A stretch of 64,000 bases of DNA, from the NCBI GenBank assembly GCA_900095095.1, contig FMBT01000361.1, positions 172,272-236,271 on the forward strand. Direction: 5' to 3'. Below, piece by piece: positions 46,273 to 57,891 of this stretch. The first letter of the stretch is position 1; each line of letters begins with the position of its first letter. The position numbers and the translations under genes were made by a program. Source of the DNA: Fragilariopsis cylindrus CCMP1102. Its lineage: Eukaryota > Bacillariophyta > Bacillariophyceae > Bacillariales > Bacillariaceae. Under the pieces are notes generated by a model that was not told the DNA's origin, made no database searches, and saw nothing but the letters and a program-made list of their open reading frames with translations.

Positions 46273-48047
46273 ATGTCCGGACTCGATAAGAAAATAAAGC
46301 ACAGAAAGAAGAAGAATAAGAAGGGGAAGAAATCCCCCACCGATAACGTAGCTTCGTTATACAAAGAGGACATTGGATTCGAAGGTGTGAAGAAAAGAAG
46401 GATGTTATTGACGAACGATAATATTGGACCATTTGAATTACCAGTTAACGAGAAAGAAGAGAGTAAACGCCAGAAACGAATGGTAAGAGATTGGTCCGGC
46501 TCATGGCGCGTACGATTTCATTCTTTAGTAATCGCAGAAACTCAACTTTTGCGGCTCGCTCCGTCTTGCATTTTAGGAAAGATTTGTCAAACATACGACA
46601 AATCTTTGGGAGGGAAAAGGAACAAAGGCACAAGGAACAATTTCCAGACTGGTCTTCGTCGTCCATAAGTAATAAGAAAAGCAATGATGTCAAAGGTGAA
46701 AATCCTTATGGTCTGCTCAGTGACAAGAAGCTTGTGGGTATAAACACGTCATTGGAAAAACCTTACATGCGACTAACTACTTTTCCGAAGGCAATTGATG
46801 TACGACCTTTACCGGTCTTGAAGAAAGCTTTAGCTCATATCAAGGTGCATTACATCAATAATGAAGACTTTGACTTCGCTAATGAACAACTCAAGAGTAA
46901 GCTTTGTCTCGTTTCGTTTCGTATTGTTACTATTGTTCGTTACAGTCCATCATACATCAGACATTGTTTAAATCAAATCGTAACCCTCATTAATTTGTAA
47001 TATTATACTACTTTTTGTAATGAATTGAGAATTTAGGCCTTCGTCAAGACATAATTGTCCAACATCTTCGCAACAATTTTGTCGTTGAAGTTTATGAGAC
47101 CCATTCGAGAATTTGTGAGTAACACGTTAGATGAATCTCATTGAAGCTTCCTTTCAATAATTGATAAAATAGAGTCATTTTGCCTTCATTTTGTATCTGT
47201 CTAATCTTATTTTTCCTTCTTGTCTCTTTCGTTCTTCTAGTACTCGAACATGGGGATCTGAATGAGTTTAACCAATGTCAGACTATGATTCGAAGTTTGA
47301 CTGGCCCGAATAGTTTGGATGAAACTAATGGTACCATTATGAATGGGATTCAAAAAAAGAATCTGAATAACGATAGAAATGATTCTATCCGACAGTCTGA
47401 CGAGGCTACAGACGAATTTCAGGCATACAGTTTGATATATAATGTTGTGCAGAACTCGTGGTGTGATTTGACTGTGGGGTTTTCGTTGATTAAAAAAAGA
47501 AATGAAATTAAAGATATAGAATCTGGTCTTTCAACACAGAGTCTACCACCGATAGCCCAAGGATCTTCGGTTCTTCATGCTTTGAATGTGGTCAAGGCTA
47601 TTATTCACGATGATTACCTAGCATTTTTTCGTTTGTATGAATCAGCACCTCATAGTACGTAAGACACAAGAACTTGCAAAAGCAACTGCAATCGAATCGT
47701 CGTCGTCGTATTGACGACTTCTTTTTCTCTTGTTAATCTCTTTCTAACATATTTCCATTTTCGGAAATCTCTGTTTTTCTTTCTTTCTTTTCGTCTCAGT
47801 GTCAGCCTATCTAATGGATTACTTGGTTCGTCGAGTCAGAAATGTGGCATATGGACGCACGATTGCTGCCTACAGACCGTCAATTTCTACGGAACACTTT
47901 CGCGAAGTTCTAAAATTTCGAGATTTAGAAGAAACACGCACATACTTGAAAGAGAAAGGGGCGATATTTCTGAACGATTCTGATAACCTTCCGTTCTGGG
48001 TTGATTGCAAGGCTACTCACGCATTATTCCAAGAAGATGGAAACTAG
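46273..48047 (+). CDS. SAC3/GANP-domain protein, LENG8/THP3 type (exons 46273..46482, 46577..46896, 47037..47114, 47241..47654, 47800..48047)
   Basis: This is a PCI-like SAC3/GANP protein, a family that links transcription to mRNA processing and export in the nucleus. Exon 1 is Lys-rich and ends ESKRQKRM. Exon 2 then reads ERF, the usual RxxRF junction of the family, and later carries EKPYMRLTTFPKAIDVRPLP, VLKKALAHIKVHYI and FDFANEQLK. Later joins are clean: QLKSLRQDIIVQHLRNNFVV, EVYETHSRILLEHGDLNEFN, NQCQTMIRSL, then ESAPHMSAYLMDYLVRRVR. All introns are GT-AG. Between 46577 and about 46640 the frame must shift by one base (ERF frame versus REKEQRHKEQF frame). An extra G in the GGGAGGG run would explain it. 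The exon 2 start is therefore less sure than the rest. The last domain ends CKATHALFQEDGN. Confidence 0.85.
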
Positions 48048-49091
48048 ATTGGATCTATTTATTTATTATCTAACACAGGACTGGTAGAAGGGGAAGTGTC
48101 AAATTGTTCAGATATGGCCAGTACTTGTAGTAACTTTTAACTTCTAGTTATTTTTATGAATTTCTCTCTCTCTCTCTCTCACCACACCACACCACACCAC
48201 ACACACACACACAGACGCTCGAATAATTGTACCACCCCACATACATAATAAGCTCTGAAGAGAAAGGATACAAGATATCTAACCACCGCTAACATCCATG
48301 CTCAACTTAAGTAGTAAATAAAATTCATTCTCAGAACTGCTCAAGTCATGTCAATCGCAGCTTTAAACCTTTTCTGAAATAAGGAATTCAAACTGTGATT
48401 TTTGGATTGTGTGGGTGGTGGCTTAGCAATTATCCGGTAAAGTTTTTCCATTTGCTGCCTATTCTTTTTCCTAATTTCATACTAGTACTGTGAAACTGCC
48501 ATGTATATGTATGTATGACAGCTTTTTACTGCATCATGAGCCAATTTTGAATTTTTCTAAACTTGTGACAAAAAATTAGATAGGCATTAAAGCTGACATA
48601 CTGTACCTAAAATGAATAATATCAACATGCTCCTTGTCATTTCTCTTTACCACACACTACTCACAACAAACACTTTCAGACATTTATTTGTTTTAGAAAG
48701 CAGGTTTGTGGTCAAAAAATTGAGATTAATTATTAGTTTTCGATCAACACCCCACGCTGTTAACAGTGCCGGAAGTCAGAAGGACAGAGCTTAGAGATTT
48801 TCCCTCTTCACACGCCTGCCCATCTACCCGTCGGTCCTTTCTACATGTGCTGACGTTCGGTCGATCAACTACAAACGACGTAAACCGTTTAAACGAATTT
48901 ACTTTGAATTGTAGATGAAGACAGCAGAAGTACCGAAGCTAGTCTCATCAAGCAAGCAACAATATTTAAAGTACAACTAATAAGGCACATCAAAGCTTGT
49001 ACCATAGGTATCGCAAATATAAATAGTATTCATTATTGATCGTTAGAAGCACCCACCCAGTCGAATTAAAAAATAAATATTGTCGACAAAA
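48048..49091. other. Intergenic region with microsatellites
   Basis: (TC)n at about 48163-48180 is followed by ACACC and CA repeats to about 48213. No gene is supported. The last 150 bp should be the SEC62 promoter and 5' UTR. Confidence 0.5.
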
Positions 49092-50253
49092 ATGGTATCA
49101 AAAACAGAAAACGATGACCAGACGGAAAGTCTTTCGTTTTACGAAGATACAGAGAATTTAAAGAAATTGTGTAATTTTTTGCTAAGTGGAGAAGGACCGA
49201 GTTTAAGGGAAGCTTTGCTAATGGAGAAACGCGTTTTGTATTTGAAAGGTGGGTTATATTAAATATATATGTATACATACATAATACAGTGCAATACAAA
49301 ACAATAAACACGATGTTGTCTTTTGTTATCTCCTTTTTCTGTTCTTCAAAATTTACGACGACTCGACTCCTCTCTCATAATTATCTCCGTTCTCTCTATG
49401 TCTACACCCGATAGGAGAAAAACTCGTTAATTTTTTATTTGAACCCAAGAAGGGGACAAAGTGGCCAAAAACTTTGCCTCGATTCAAAAGTCGACAAGAA
49501 GCCATCGTGGTTTGCAAAGAAATGTGCAAACTCCAGTTTATTTTGAGATGTGAAAAGCAAGGGAAGGGTGAACTCGGCATGATGCGAAACCGTGATTTTG
49601 ATGAATCTGGATACTTCACCTGGGTTTATCAGGGAGACAAAACAGTTAGTCATCTAATGACAGCTGCTCTGGTTGTTGGTTTCTTTTGTTGCGTCTGTTT
49701 TCAGATGTGGCCTACGTTTTTGAGGGTATTTGTGTGGTATTTAGCCGTCAGTCTTCTGCTCTTTATTTTCGCCCTTGTCGGTTCTAGAGCTTTCCTTTTC
49801 TTATGTGTGTGGATAATTGGCTTCGATTTGTGGTTTTTGCCAAATCTTTTCGACGAGCAATTAGGTTTTTATGATTCTTTCAAGCCCATCATTTCATGCG
49901 AACGAACACGACCTGGTCAATTCCCATATAGAATCGGTGTAGGAGTTGCCTTCTTTTCTTTCTGTTACTGGGCTATCACTCAACCCTCGGAATTCGATGG
50001 ATTCGTAACGGCTCAAGGTGACTTTGTGAAGGACCTGTACGCTGGAACTTTACTGTCTGACATGTCACAGGAAGATAAAGAAAATATTGACAAACCGAAA
50101 ATGCAATCACTTGAGGATTTATTGAAAGATTTAGATTCTAGCGAGAATGAAGATATGCGAAAAGAAAAAGAGGTAGACGAGGAAGGAGAACTTGATTCCT
50201 TGCTTGACAATCTCATTGACGAAGAAGAGGACATTGATGAGGACGAAGAGTAA
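49092..50253 (+). CDS. SEC62: Translocation protein SEC62 (exons 49092..49248, 49415..50253)
   Basis: This ER membrane protein works with SEC61/SEC63 in post-translational protein import. Exon 1 (MVSKTENDDQTESLSFYED...) ends RVLYLKG, and a GTGGGT donor with a GATAG acceptor removes 166 bp. The join reads LKGGEKLVNFLFEPKKG. The cytosolic domain contains RFKSRQEAIVVCKEMCKLQF. A conserved linker (ESGYFTWVYQGDKTVSHLM) leads to two membrane segments around MTAALVVGFFCCVCF and FVWYLAVSLLLFIFALV, then FLCVWIIGFDLWFLPNLFDE and the family's GFYDSFKPI. A third hydrophobic stretch follows at about residue 230. The tail is highly acidic (LDNLIDEEEDIDEDEE). The total is 331 residues. Confidence 0.93.
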
Positions 50254-50479
50254 GTCGACTATTAGGTTTATTATAGTTATATAAAAAAATCATGTTTTGA
50301 TTTGACTGCATGATTTTTTTTCTACTAGTACTGCACGTGTAGCTAGTAGAATGTGTCTAAAGTAAATTTGCACAGTTTATTTACAGAGTGCAATTTGGCT
50401 ATGCCGAGAGTCGGTTCTACACCATAATTTAAAAATAAAAAATAAATAGCTAAATTCAATATCTCTCTTAGATACTATG

Positions 50480-52209
50480 TCAGCCAGCATTACTGAGACC
50501 CCGCTCCAATTCTTTCCGAAAAGTAAGCCGTAAAGCTTTATCCCGTTGCATACTCGCACTTGTAAATTGACCCAGAATTATTGCCAAAAAAACATTGTAT
50601 GCGAGACATTGGAAAAACATGTAATTTGCGTTACCGTTGTTGACATCAAGCCACATCCAATGATCAACAATGTTTAAAAGCACTGGTACCATGAGACAAC
50701 ACAGCGCAACGAATGCAGATGAGCCCATTCGCGCCAATGATTGAGGAGAGAAAAGAAAGAAGCAAAGAGCCAGATTTGCATCATAGAGCACCTGAACTGG
50801 ACGATAAATTGTCCATACCATCGACAAAGTTGCAATCTATAGAAAGAACAAGGACGTAAAAAGGCATGAGAGTTTATAATATTGTGGAGGGAATTCCTCT
50901 GCGTAGTCAAACTTTCAAAAATTGTCTAGAGATGATATCCCCCCTGCTTTAAAACGAAGGAGATACAAAAGCTTACCAGTACTCCAGGGTATTTAATAAA
51001 GCGGATGAAAATAGGGCCAACCAATACAAATGGAAATAAGGCAAATATTGTGCCGAAGTATGCACGAAATCTGCTAAAAATTTGCATGCGAAAATACCAC
51101 TGCATTGATAAGTTAGGACCACTAGTCAACCAGGTATTCCCATAAACAGTTCCCAAGACTTTCCAATAATTTTTTGAACCAACAAGACTGTAAGTTATTC
51201 CTTGTAAACAAAACGACCAAACGGCAAAGAGAACAATAACAAATATTGCAGATTTGATCGTCGTTGTATTATTTTTCGAAGCTGAAGTCGAATGTATAGA
51301 CGTTTGGTTGAAATCATTGACATATGACATCATGATGACTGGAGCCAAAAAAACTATATGATGTGGTTCCATATATGCCGCAACTGCAAGGTAAAAAGAT
51401 GCCATGGACAAAGATCCAGATGAAGAATGACAGGAAGATTCGTAGACGCTTGCGACGAGGAAAAGAGATGGAATATTTTGCCAGCAATAAAAGAGTCCTG
51501 TTGGTAAGAAAGTGAATGGACTCCAATAATATATTTGTGCAGATAGTAGTGGAATATTCCTCATTTTAATCAAAGGTTCTGGCCTTCGCATGTTACTTTC
51601 TTGTTTCGATGATCCTTTCAACGTGGATATACTGTCTAAATCACTTCTGTTGATTGGAAAAATATGATCGTTTTGCGGTCGAATCGTATCAGGTAATCTT
51701 GGTTGAAGATCATCTTCCTCTATCGGTCGTGGAAGCTGTGAACCAATACTATCATCCGGTGGGGAACGATATTTCACCAGCAGTAATTGGACTCCAATTT
51801 GTTCAAGCAAATAAGAAATTAAGAAATCTACCAATATCAAAATAATCGACAACCACAGTCCGGGATTAGAAGTCTCCATCAAGGGGGAGAATAACACGAG
51901 CAGCAAAGGAGGTATCCGGATCGAATCATTTCCTAGATATAAACTTGAAAAATTATTTGACTTGGACAAAGTCTGAATAGCGCGTGCTTCTTCCAAGTAC
52001 GCCAGACTTTCGTGAGGACGAAATAATATAGAAAGAAAGGAGGGATTGTAGAGCCATTTTCCTGTTGTCTGTGTCCAACCAGAAATAGTTCTAGTCGTTG
52101 CCGAGGGGATTAGATATGGCAATATTATCAAAGCCAATCGGATCAAAGTAACCCAATAAGTCGATGGTTTTCTCAGGAAATTCGAATCATTTGTTTTTCT
52201 TTGAGACAT
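50480..52209 (-). CDS. PIGU: GPI transamidase subunit PIG-U (exons 50977..52209, 50480..50836)
   Basis: PIG-U is a multi-pass ER protein of the GPI transamidase complex, which attaches GPI anchors to proteins. Exon 1 has PHESLAYLEEARAI, a luminal-loop region, DSIRIPPLLLVLFSPLM, IPLLSAQIYYWSPFTFLP, then GPNLSMQWYFRMQIFSRFR, the counterpart of the NxxLxWYFxxxxF motif, and PFVLVGPIFIRFIKYPGVL. GTAAGC and TATAG ends remove a 140-bp phase-0 intron, and exon 2 continues IATLSMVWTIYRPVQVLY and MWLDVNNGNANYMFFQCLAY. The total is 529 residues, with many predicted membrane spans. A long Ser/Asp-rich insert lies at about residues 150-215. It is convergent with SEC62, 226 bp apart. Confidence 0.9.
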
Positions 52210-52449
52210 GATTCTAGTCTCCTTATTTTATATCAATCTTGGTCACTAAAAGGTGTCGTCTACAGTATAGTCGATTGCAAGGAGCGAATAATTTTTAAAG
52301 CCATGACTTTCAACTTTCCCATTAACTAACTATTTTTATTTTAAAGTTAAAAGTCTAAAGAGTGTGTGTTTTTGTGTTTTTATTCTTAGATTTTTCTTCG
52401 CGCATCTTCGAATCTCGACATCCTCAATCCCGTAACGCAGTTTGACAGT
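52210..52449. promoter_or_regulatory. Short upstream region of PIG-U cut off by a retrotransposon
   Basis: Only 240 bp separate the PIG-U start codon from the left end of the retrotransposon, so the PIG-U promoter must lie in this stretch or inside the element. The 12-mer CAGTTTGACAGT ends at the left boundary and occurs again at about 62837 beyond the right end. Confidence 0.5.
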
Positions 52450-52627
52450 TTGACACGCAGGTCCAGCAAGTGCAGTGATGAATTCGCCTCCTGCGCGTAC
52501 AACCTACGCGCAAGGAAGGCGGAGGCAGAGTGAAATAGTATACACCTATTACACTCTCATTCTTTGTCAGATTTGACCTATGTCGTCGAAAAGACTCGAC
52601 TGAAGTAACCTTACTGTATATGCTTTC
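52450..52627 (+). repeat. Terminal repeat A1
   Basis: This is the 178-bp left end of the element, starting TTGACACGCAGGTCCAGC and ending TATATGCTTTC. It matches A2 with a single visible difference (CAAGGAAGG versus CAAGAAAGG). It contains a hairpin GCGCGTA-CAAC-CTACGCGC flanked by CGCCTCC and GGCGGAGG. Confidence 0.95.
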
Positions 52628-53803
52628 TTGGGCTACACCAACAGTAAGAGTATCAACACACACTTCACAACAGGACACAGATCAATGGAACCACCAATTT
52701 CCGTCAAAAAACTCGACACCAGAGCCACGACGACGCGAAAATCAATACTTGGGTGGGTTGTAGACAGTACAACACAAACATTTGAACAACGACAGCGCCA
52801 TAGCACCACACTCCACAGCGGAGCAACGGTCTGCCATCGTCTGGTTCAAGAATCGACCTCCGGTCTCATAATCCTCACACCGGTACACACCGAGAGGACA
52901 ACCAAAGGTGCAACGACACCATCAGCTCTCGCATCAATCACAATGCAAAAGCAGTAAACCAATACAGATTCGGTCCAAATTTTTGTGACAGCGCACGCCG
53001 CGCTCACGTCACCAAAAACCAGCCAATTGCACTTAAGGACTGCCACCGGCACGTCATTTTTAGTTTTCACTTTCACTTTACTACCACAATACGAGGAACA
53101 ACGGAAACACCACCGCACACAAGCGCGCCTTTAGGGATCTCGACGCATACGTCGACGAACCTTCAAAACAGCCGGCACTACGGGCTATAAACACTATCAG
53201 CACGCGCCAGCCACTCATACCTTTTATCATTTACGGTTGGCTCGCCACACGCCGTCAGGCACAACTCATCGTTACGATCACCTTTTAACATGATAAGGCA
53301 AAACGCGAAACACCTTTTCGCTCACAAATCACATGTGGTTTCTCCACCTGCTACCACGGGAAAGAACAATGCCGGAATCAAACTTCCATTCCAACGCTCG
53401 ACACCAGCGTACGATAAATTCAACGCCACCGTACAAATTCAACGCCGGAGTGAATCCTTATATGCCGCTTATTTCAAATTCACGAATGTTCTAAGTACAA
53501 CAACATTGCAACAACATTGGCGACAACCATATAGGGAACGAGCACCTTTTCTGTGCACTCTCGACTCCGTCACAGGTTACATACGAACCAACGGTAGCGT
53601 CAAACGCATTAGATCACGCAAACGGAACCAACGCTTCCGTTAGAGCTATATTTCCTTGCCCTAACGCTCAAATGAACAACATTTGACAAAGATTTACTTA
53701 AAATATTCTTTTACACTCTAGTATTCCACCGAAATTTTACTTGTATTTACGTTAATCTACACGACTTTCATAGCATTTCCGTCGTTCATTTCAAACCTAT
53801 CAA
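52628..53803 (+). other. Leader region of the retrotransposon, possible ORF0
   Basis: This 1.2-kb A/C-rich stretch lies between A1 and the gag-like ORF. The longest frame with an ATG is 53290-53643 (117 residues, Arg/Lys-rich end with RSRKRNQRFR), without a known domain. Other frames are broken. It may be an untranslated leader or a degraded ORF. Confidence 0.45.
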
Positions 53804-55300
53804 ATGTTCCGGTCTCCTTCTAGTCACAAAACAAACTTGACTTCAAATCAAAACCTTCTTTGCAACTCAACCAACATCAACGTTTTCTTAGCAATCATGT
53901 CTCTTCAAAACACACTTGCATCCCTCCTTTTGTCTGAGGCACATCGCCCAGCACAGGACACAGCGTTGTTCAACACAGCGTCGTTCGAAACAAACTCGGA
54001 ACATTTCCCCGTCTCGGATGCTTGGTGGAACACCGGATCCATTTGCGTTGCTATGCTCCAACACGAACCAGGAGTGGTAACAGCGATGATGATCGTAGGA
54101 GTTGAAGGTGACAAACGTTACGCCATCACTCTCGAGTCCACTCCGAAACTCGTCGAATTCACCACCGACGACCTGATGCAAATCCCTATGAAGTTAGCAA
54201 AAGTCAGCACCCAAAAAGACACAAAACTTTTTGTCCCTACATCATGCGCCAACGGCCTCCGCCGTGGTCTTCGCATTGCCCCACTCCGAACGGAGTACTT
54301 GCATTTCGCTTTCAACGAGGACGCCACCCCGCGCCATCCTCATGAATTCTACCATGCCCTGAAGGATATCAAGGACGGCAATGTCCGCATGATCCAAGCT
54401 TGGGCAAAGGCAGCTTGCCTTAAAACCAGCTCGCTCACAATTCGAAGTGCAATCGAACTCTCTCCTACTATTCTGCCACAGTTTGCCGATCCAATCGCAT
54501 ACCAGAAGTACCGAGACATCTCTGATGCCTTCGTCGATGAAGATGATGCTCACGACGTCTTTGTCGCTGCACTCTTAAAGGAATTCAACCCAATCATCCG
54601 AATGGAGCCAGATAACGCCGCCGTTACTGAGGACCGTCCACAAGCTCAAACTGAACGTCCACCACAGCCAGCAGACGACGACTCCGACATCGAAGACGTC
54701 ACTCCGGCATACGCAAGTCGCAACAATCAGGACCGGCAACACACCCGCCGACCAAGTACCACGTCTCCTTACAACGAGCAACGTTCTCAGGGACGCTACC
54801 CAAACAGGTGCGTCCAATGGAACACCAGCGACAACCTCGAATGCCCTCCACTAGCGTCGGAACATTTCACAGCACGCACGAACTACGCTGCCATGGATTC
54901 CAACAGCTACAACAACAATTCTGGGACCCATCCTTGGACTCAAACTCCAAGAAACTCATGGGGAGCTCACTCGGGACCACCTTCTATCAATCGGCACAGC
55001 ACAGGCACCTCCACCTTCAGGTCACGTGAACCGAACATTTTCACCACTTCCACCAGAGCAAGCTCTAGCCTGAGTCCCTTTGGCTCCAGTCCGTCATCGA
55101 GCGCGGCCGATAAACTCAAAGAACTCAGCGAGTTGTGCACTCAACGTCCGCCAACAACATCAGAAATGAACCAGTGGAACATTCTCAATGCCATGATCGG
55201 TTCACCTACTACATCGGCCACTGACGAAACCAAGAAGAATTTCTTGGCATGCAACAGTTTAGCGTCCTTGCATGGGCAAACGTACATCCAAACGACGTAG
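53804..55300 (+). CDS. Gag-like ORF1a of the retrotransposon
   Basis: This frame of 498 codons (a second ATG at 53897 is an alternative start) begins with SLQNTLASLLLSEAHRP after the second Met. The first 270 residues look globular (FPVSDAWWNTGSICVAML, LVEFTTDDLMQIPMKL, RYRDISD-like KYRDISDAFVDEDDAH). After that it is Pro/Ser/Asn-rich. No nucleocapsid knuckle occurs here. It ends at 55300 within a 52-bp overlap with the next frame, which carries the likely RNA-binding part. The first-ORF position argues for a capsid role. Similarity to known gag proteins cannot be shown by eye. Confidence 0.6.
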   Translation: MFRSPSSHKTNLTSNQNLLCNSTNINVFLAIMSLQNTLASLLLSEAHRPAQDTALFNTASFETNSEHFPVSDAWWNTGSICVAMLQHEPGVVTAMMIVGVEGDKRYAITLESTPKLVEFTTDDLMQIPMKLAKVSTQKDTKLFVPTSCANGLRRGLRIAPLRTEYLHFAFNEDATPRHPHEFYHALKDIKDGNVRMIQAWAKAACLKTSSLTIRSAIELSPTILPQFADPIAYQKYRDISDAFVDEDDAHDVFVAALLKEFNPIIRMEPDNAAVTEDRPQAQTERPPQPADDDSDIEDVTPAYASRNNQDRQHTRRPSTTSPYNEQRSQGRYPNRCVQWNTSDNLECPPLASEHFTARTNYAAMDSNSYNNNSGTHPWTQTPRNSWGAHSGPPSINRHSTGTSTFRSREPNIFTTSTRASSSLSPFGSSPSSSAADKLKELSELCTQRPPTTSEMNQWNILNAMIGSPTTSATDETKKNFLACNSLASLHGQTYIQTT

Positions 55301-56391
55301 ATTACCTTAACAATCACAACAATTACTTTTGGCCTAAACTCAATGCTTGCAAAAACAAACCCGACGCACGGCACGTCGTACGAACGGAGATGTTCCAACA
55401 TCTCATACACAAGCACCCGAAACTCATCACCTGCCTCCACGACGATTTGATCGAGACCATCATCAACTTTCGCTTCAAGCCGGTGAACCTAGAAAGCGAC
55501 AAACCAACATTAGGATTAGGTCCTATGGCATTCGTACCTCGAGATCGCCGGGAAATTGAGATGATGTCTCATCAGATATCCATCAACGAACAATCCGATT
55601 CACCAACAACTTCGGATATTGACAAAACACGCCTCGGGCGTCCAAAAATTCCAGATGGCGCATCCGGCACCACCTCTACCATCGAATCATGCGCATTGGT
55701 CAATGATTTTTTGTGGGCTCCCAGATGCCCTTATGTCAACCTCGCACAGGGCAGCCTTCTAGCACTGTATGAGGGAAATCAGCATTACGAACACCAAACC
55801 AGTTTCGGCACCACCGTCGGTGCAGAATGCCTATTCCAGCTCACACGCGGAGCGGAACAGTTCTTCGGCCAAGCTACAAGCGAACGCCAACTACTCCAAG
55901 GACAGTTACCGACCTTAAATTTCAATTTCCTCATCGAGGGTATCCGAAACAACAATCTCAACACGTCACAAACGCGTCCTTCGCTCTTCGTACCAGCGCA
56001 AACGAAAGCACGTCCTGCACCAGGAACACCACGTGGTCCAAAAACACCCAAGGTTAAGGGTCCAGGCAAAGGCGCACCACCAGCCACGCAACCACCAAAG
56101 TCTAGCACTGTTACTCGTCAAATGGGAAACGGCATGACCACGCTTATCAACGATTGGAAAAAGGCACACAATAAGGCCCGTATGCCTAATATATTAGATT
56201 TTAGAAAGGCAAGCGACATTGCTGACGACGCAGCGCTCCAAACGCTACTCAATCTCAACACCGCCACCTGCATCCGCTGGGCACTACTAGGTAGCTGCCG
56301 CAGTAACTGCAAACGCGATCATCCTCAAACAATTACAGGCTTTGCAGAAACAGCGGCAGAGGACATCCTCCGCAAAGGTCTTCCAGAGTAA
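55249..56391 (+). CDS. Gag-like ORF1b with Cys/His motif
   Basis: This frame of 380 codons is in the -1 phase relative to ORF1a and overlaps it. It could be reached by frameshifting, by its own ATG at 55249, or the two may be one ORF split by an indel. It contains EMFQHLIHKHPKLITCLHDD, a Pro/Lys-rich basic linker (PGTPRGPKTPKVKGPGKG) and, near the end, CIRWALLGSCRSNCKRDHPQ, a C-x8-C-x3-C-x3-H array that could bind zinc and RNA like a nucleocapsid. It then ends shortly before the RT frame. Confidence 0.6.
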   Translation: MQQFSVLAWANVHPNDVDYLNNHNNYFWPKLNACKNKPDARHVVRTEMFQHLIHKHPKLITCLHDDLIETIINFRFKPVNLESDKPTLGLGPMAFVPRDRREIEMMSHQISINEQSDSPTTSDIDKTRLGRPKIPDGASGTTSTIESCALVNDFLWAPRCPYVNLAQGSLLALYEGNQHYEHQTSFGTTVGAECLFQLTRGAEQFFGQATSERQLLQGQLPTLNFNFLIEGIRNNNLNTSQTRPSLFVPAQTKARPAPGTPRGPKTPKVKGPGKGAPPATQPPKSSTVTRQMGNGMTTLINDWKKAHNKARMPNILDFRKASDIADDAALQTLLNLNTATCIRWALLGSCRSNCKRDHPQTITGFAETAAEDILRKGLPE

Positions 56392-56529
56392 GACACATCT
56401 TGCTGCTCTACGCGTACGCGTGTATTTACATCTCTTTACGTTGCTATACTAAACTACCTATAAAATACTTTTTGCATCACTAAATCTATTCTATTCTTAT
56501 ATTCCTACTCTGCTTAACGCTCTATAACA

Positions 56530-57891
56530 AAGACGCCCTAACCTAGAACATAGGCCAGCGGCACCTCGGGTTAGCAACAGTCAGAGATACTCACATCAGC
56601 ACAACACTCGCTACATCTCCTGCAATTCCGAACAACGGGCATTCGAGGAAAACGAACAACTCAATCGACTAGCTGCCACACGAAACTCTTCCACTCAGGA
56701 AATCATAGACCACGCACGCCATCGAGCAATACATGTTTCACAGCTACCGACAGCACCACCTACGCCTACCCCAGCGCAGCTACCTGCAACACCTCCACCC
56801 CTGCGACCACGAGGAGGAGGACCATCAACGACTGAACCACCGGCACACACGCCAATACAAAGTAAGTTACCAAAATTTAAGGGGCTCATGCTCCCGCGTC
56901 ATGAAGTTTTAACACACCCTGCAGGTCCAGACCTCCTCCGATACGCAGTCGATGGTTGCCCTGTTGACTGTGGCGACCAATGGTCTCGCGAACGAATCGA
57001 AGCAGCAATCGAAAAAGGAGCCCATGCCAGCGCAGAAGCTCCAGGAGCAGCAGAGGCATGTCGTAAAGAAGCACTCGAAAGAGTTGCTGACGGATGCTGT
57101 CGCCTCGTCACTTGGGACAAAATCAAACACAACATCCCTCCTAACTTAAAGGTCTCACCAATAGCTGCAGTACCGCACAAGTCTCGTATTTACCGCATGA
57201 TCCTGGATTTGTCATTCCAAATCACGCTGAACGGAAAAAGCTACAATCGGTAAACGAAACTTCCGACAAATCTTTGCACCACAGCATGCCATGTACGAAC
57301 TCGGCAACGTCATCCCACGCATCATTTGGGCAATGGCAACATCGCACGACACCACAACACCATTTCTGTTCACGAAAGTCGACCTCAAAGACGGGTATTG
57401 GCGGATGTGTGTTTAACAGCGACGACGCCTGGAACTTCGCTTACGTCCTTCCAGGTGGTCAAAAATCAGATCCAATCCAGTTGGTCATACCGGAGGCCCT
57501 ACAAATGGGATGGGGAGAATCACCCCCGTTTTTCTGTGCAGCAACCGAAACGGCACGCGACATTGCACAGGAAAAATTCGACAACCATACTCCGGTCCCA
57601 GCACAGCCTATGGAGGACATCATGATGGACATCGATTGGAACACCGTCCCAAGTCCAGTCCCTCCACCAACAACAGAACGTTCCAAGCGCCAATTCGTCA
57701 ACCTTCTCGAAGTGTACATCGATGATTTCATCGGCCTCATTCAAAGCACAAACAAAGATCATCTGCTCCAATTTTCACGCACAATCCTCAGCGCAATAAC
57801 GGACGTTTTCCCACCACCAGAAATCACCAACAGTGCAATGGGTCCACCAGTTTCCATAAAAAACTCATTGCCGAAGGCACTTGGGAAATAA
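56530..57891 (+). CDS. Reverse transcriptase of the retrotransposon (frame-broken)
   Basis: The RT starts with a Pro-rich leader (PPTPTPAQLPATPPPLRPRG) and then VSPIAAVPHKSRIYRMILDL. Motif A is FTKVDLKDGYWRM, followed by DDAWNFAYVLPGG, PEALQMGWGESPPFFCAATE and motif C VYIDDFIGLI with the catalytic Asp pair. This is the DIRS/Ngaro type of RT rather than gypsy or copia. The conserved domain runs through different frames: shifts are needed near 57250 (TAA after KSYNR), 57272 (a T missing in a T run), about 57412 (an extra T) and about 57860 (an A missing in an A run). The order and content of motifs are complete. Confidence 0.82.
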
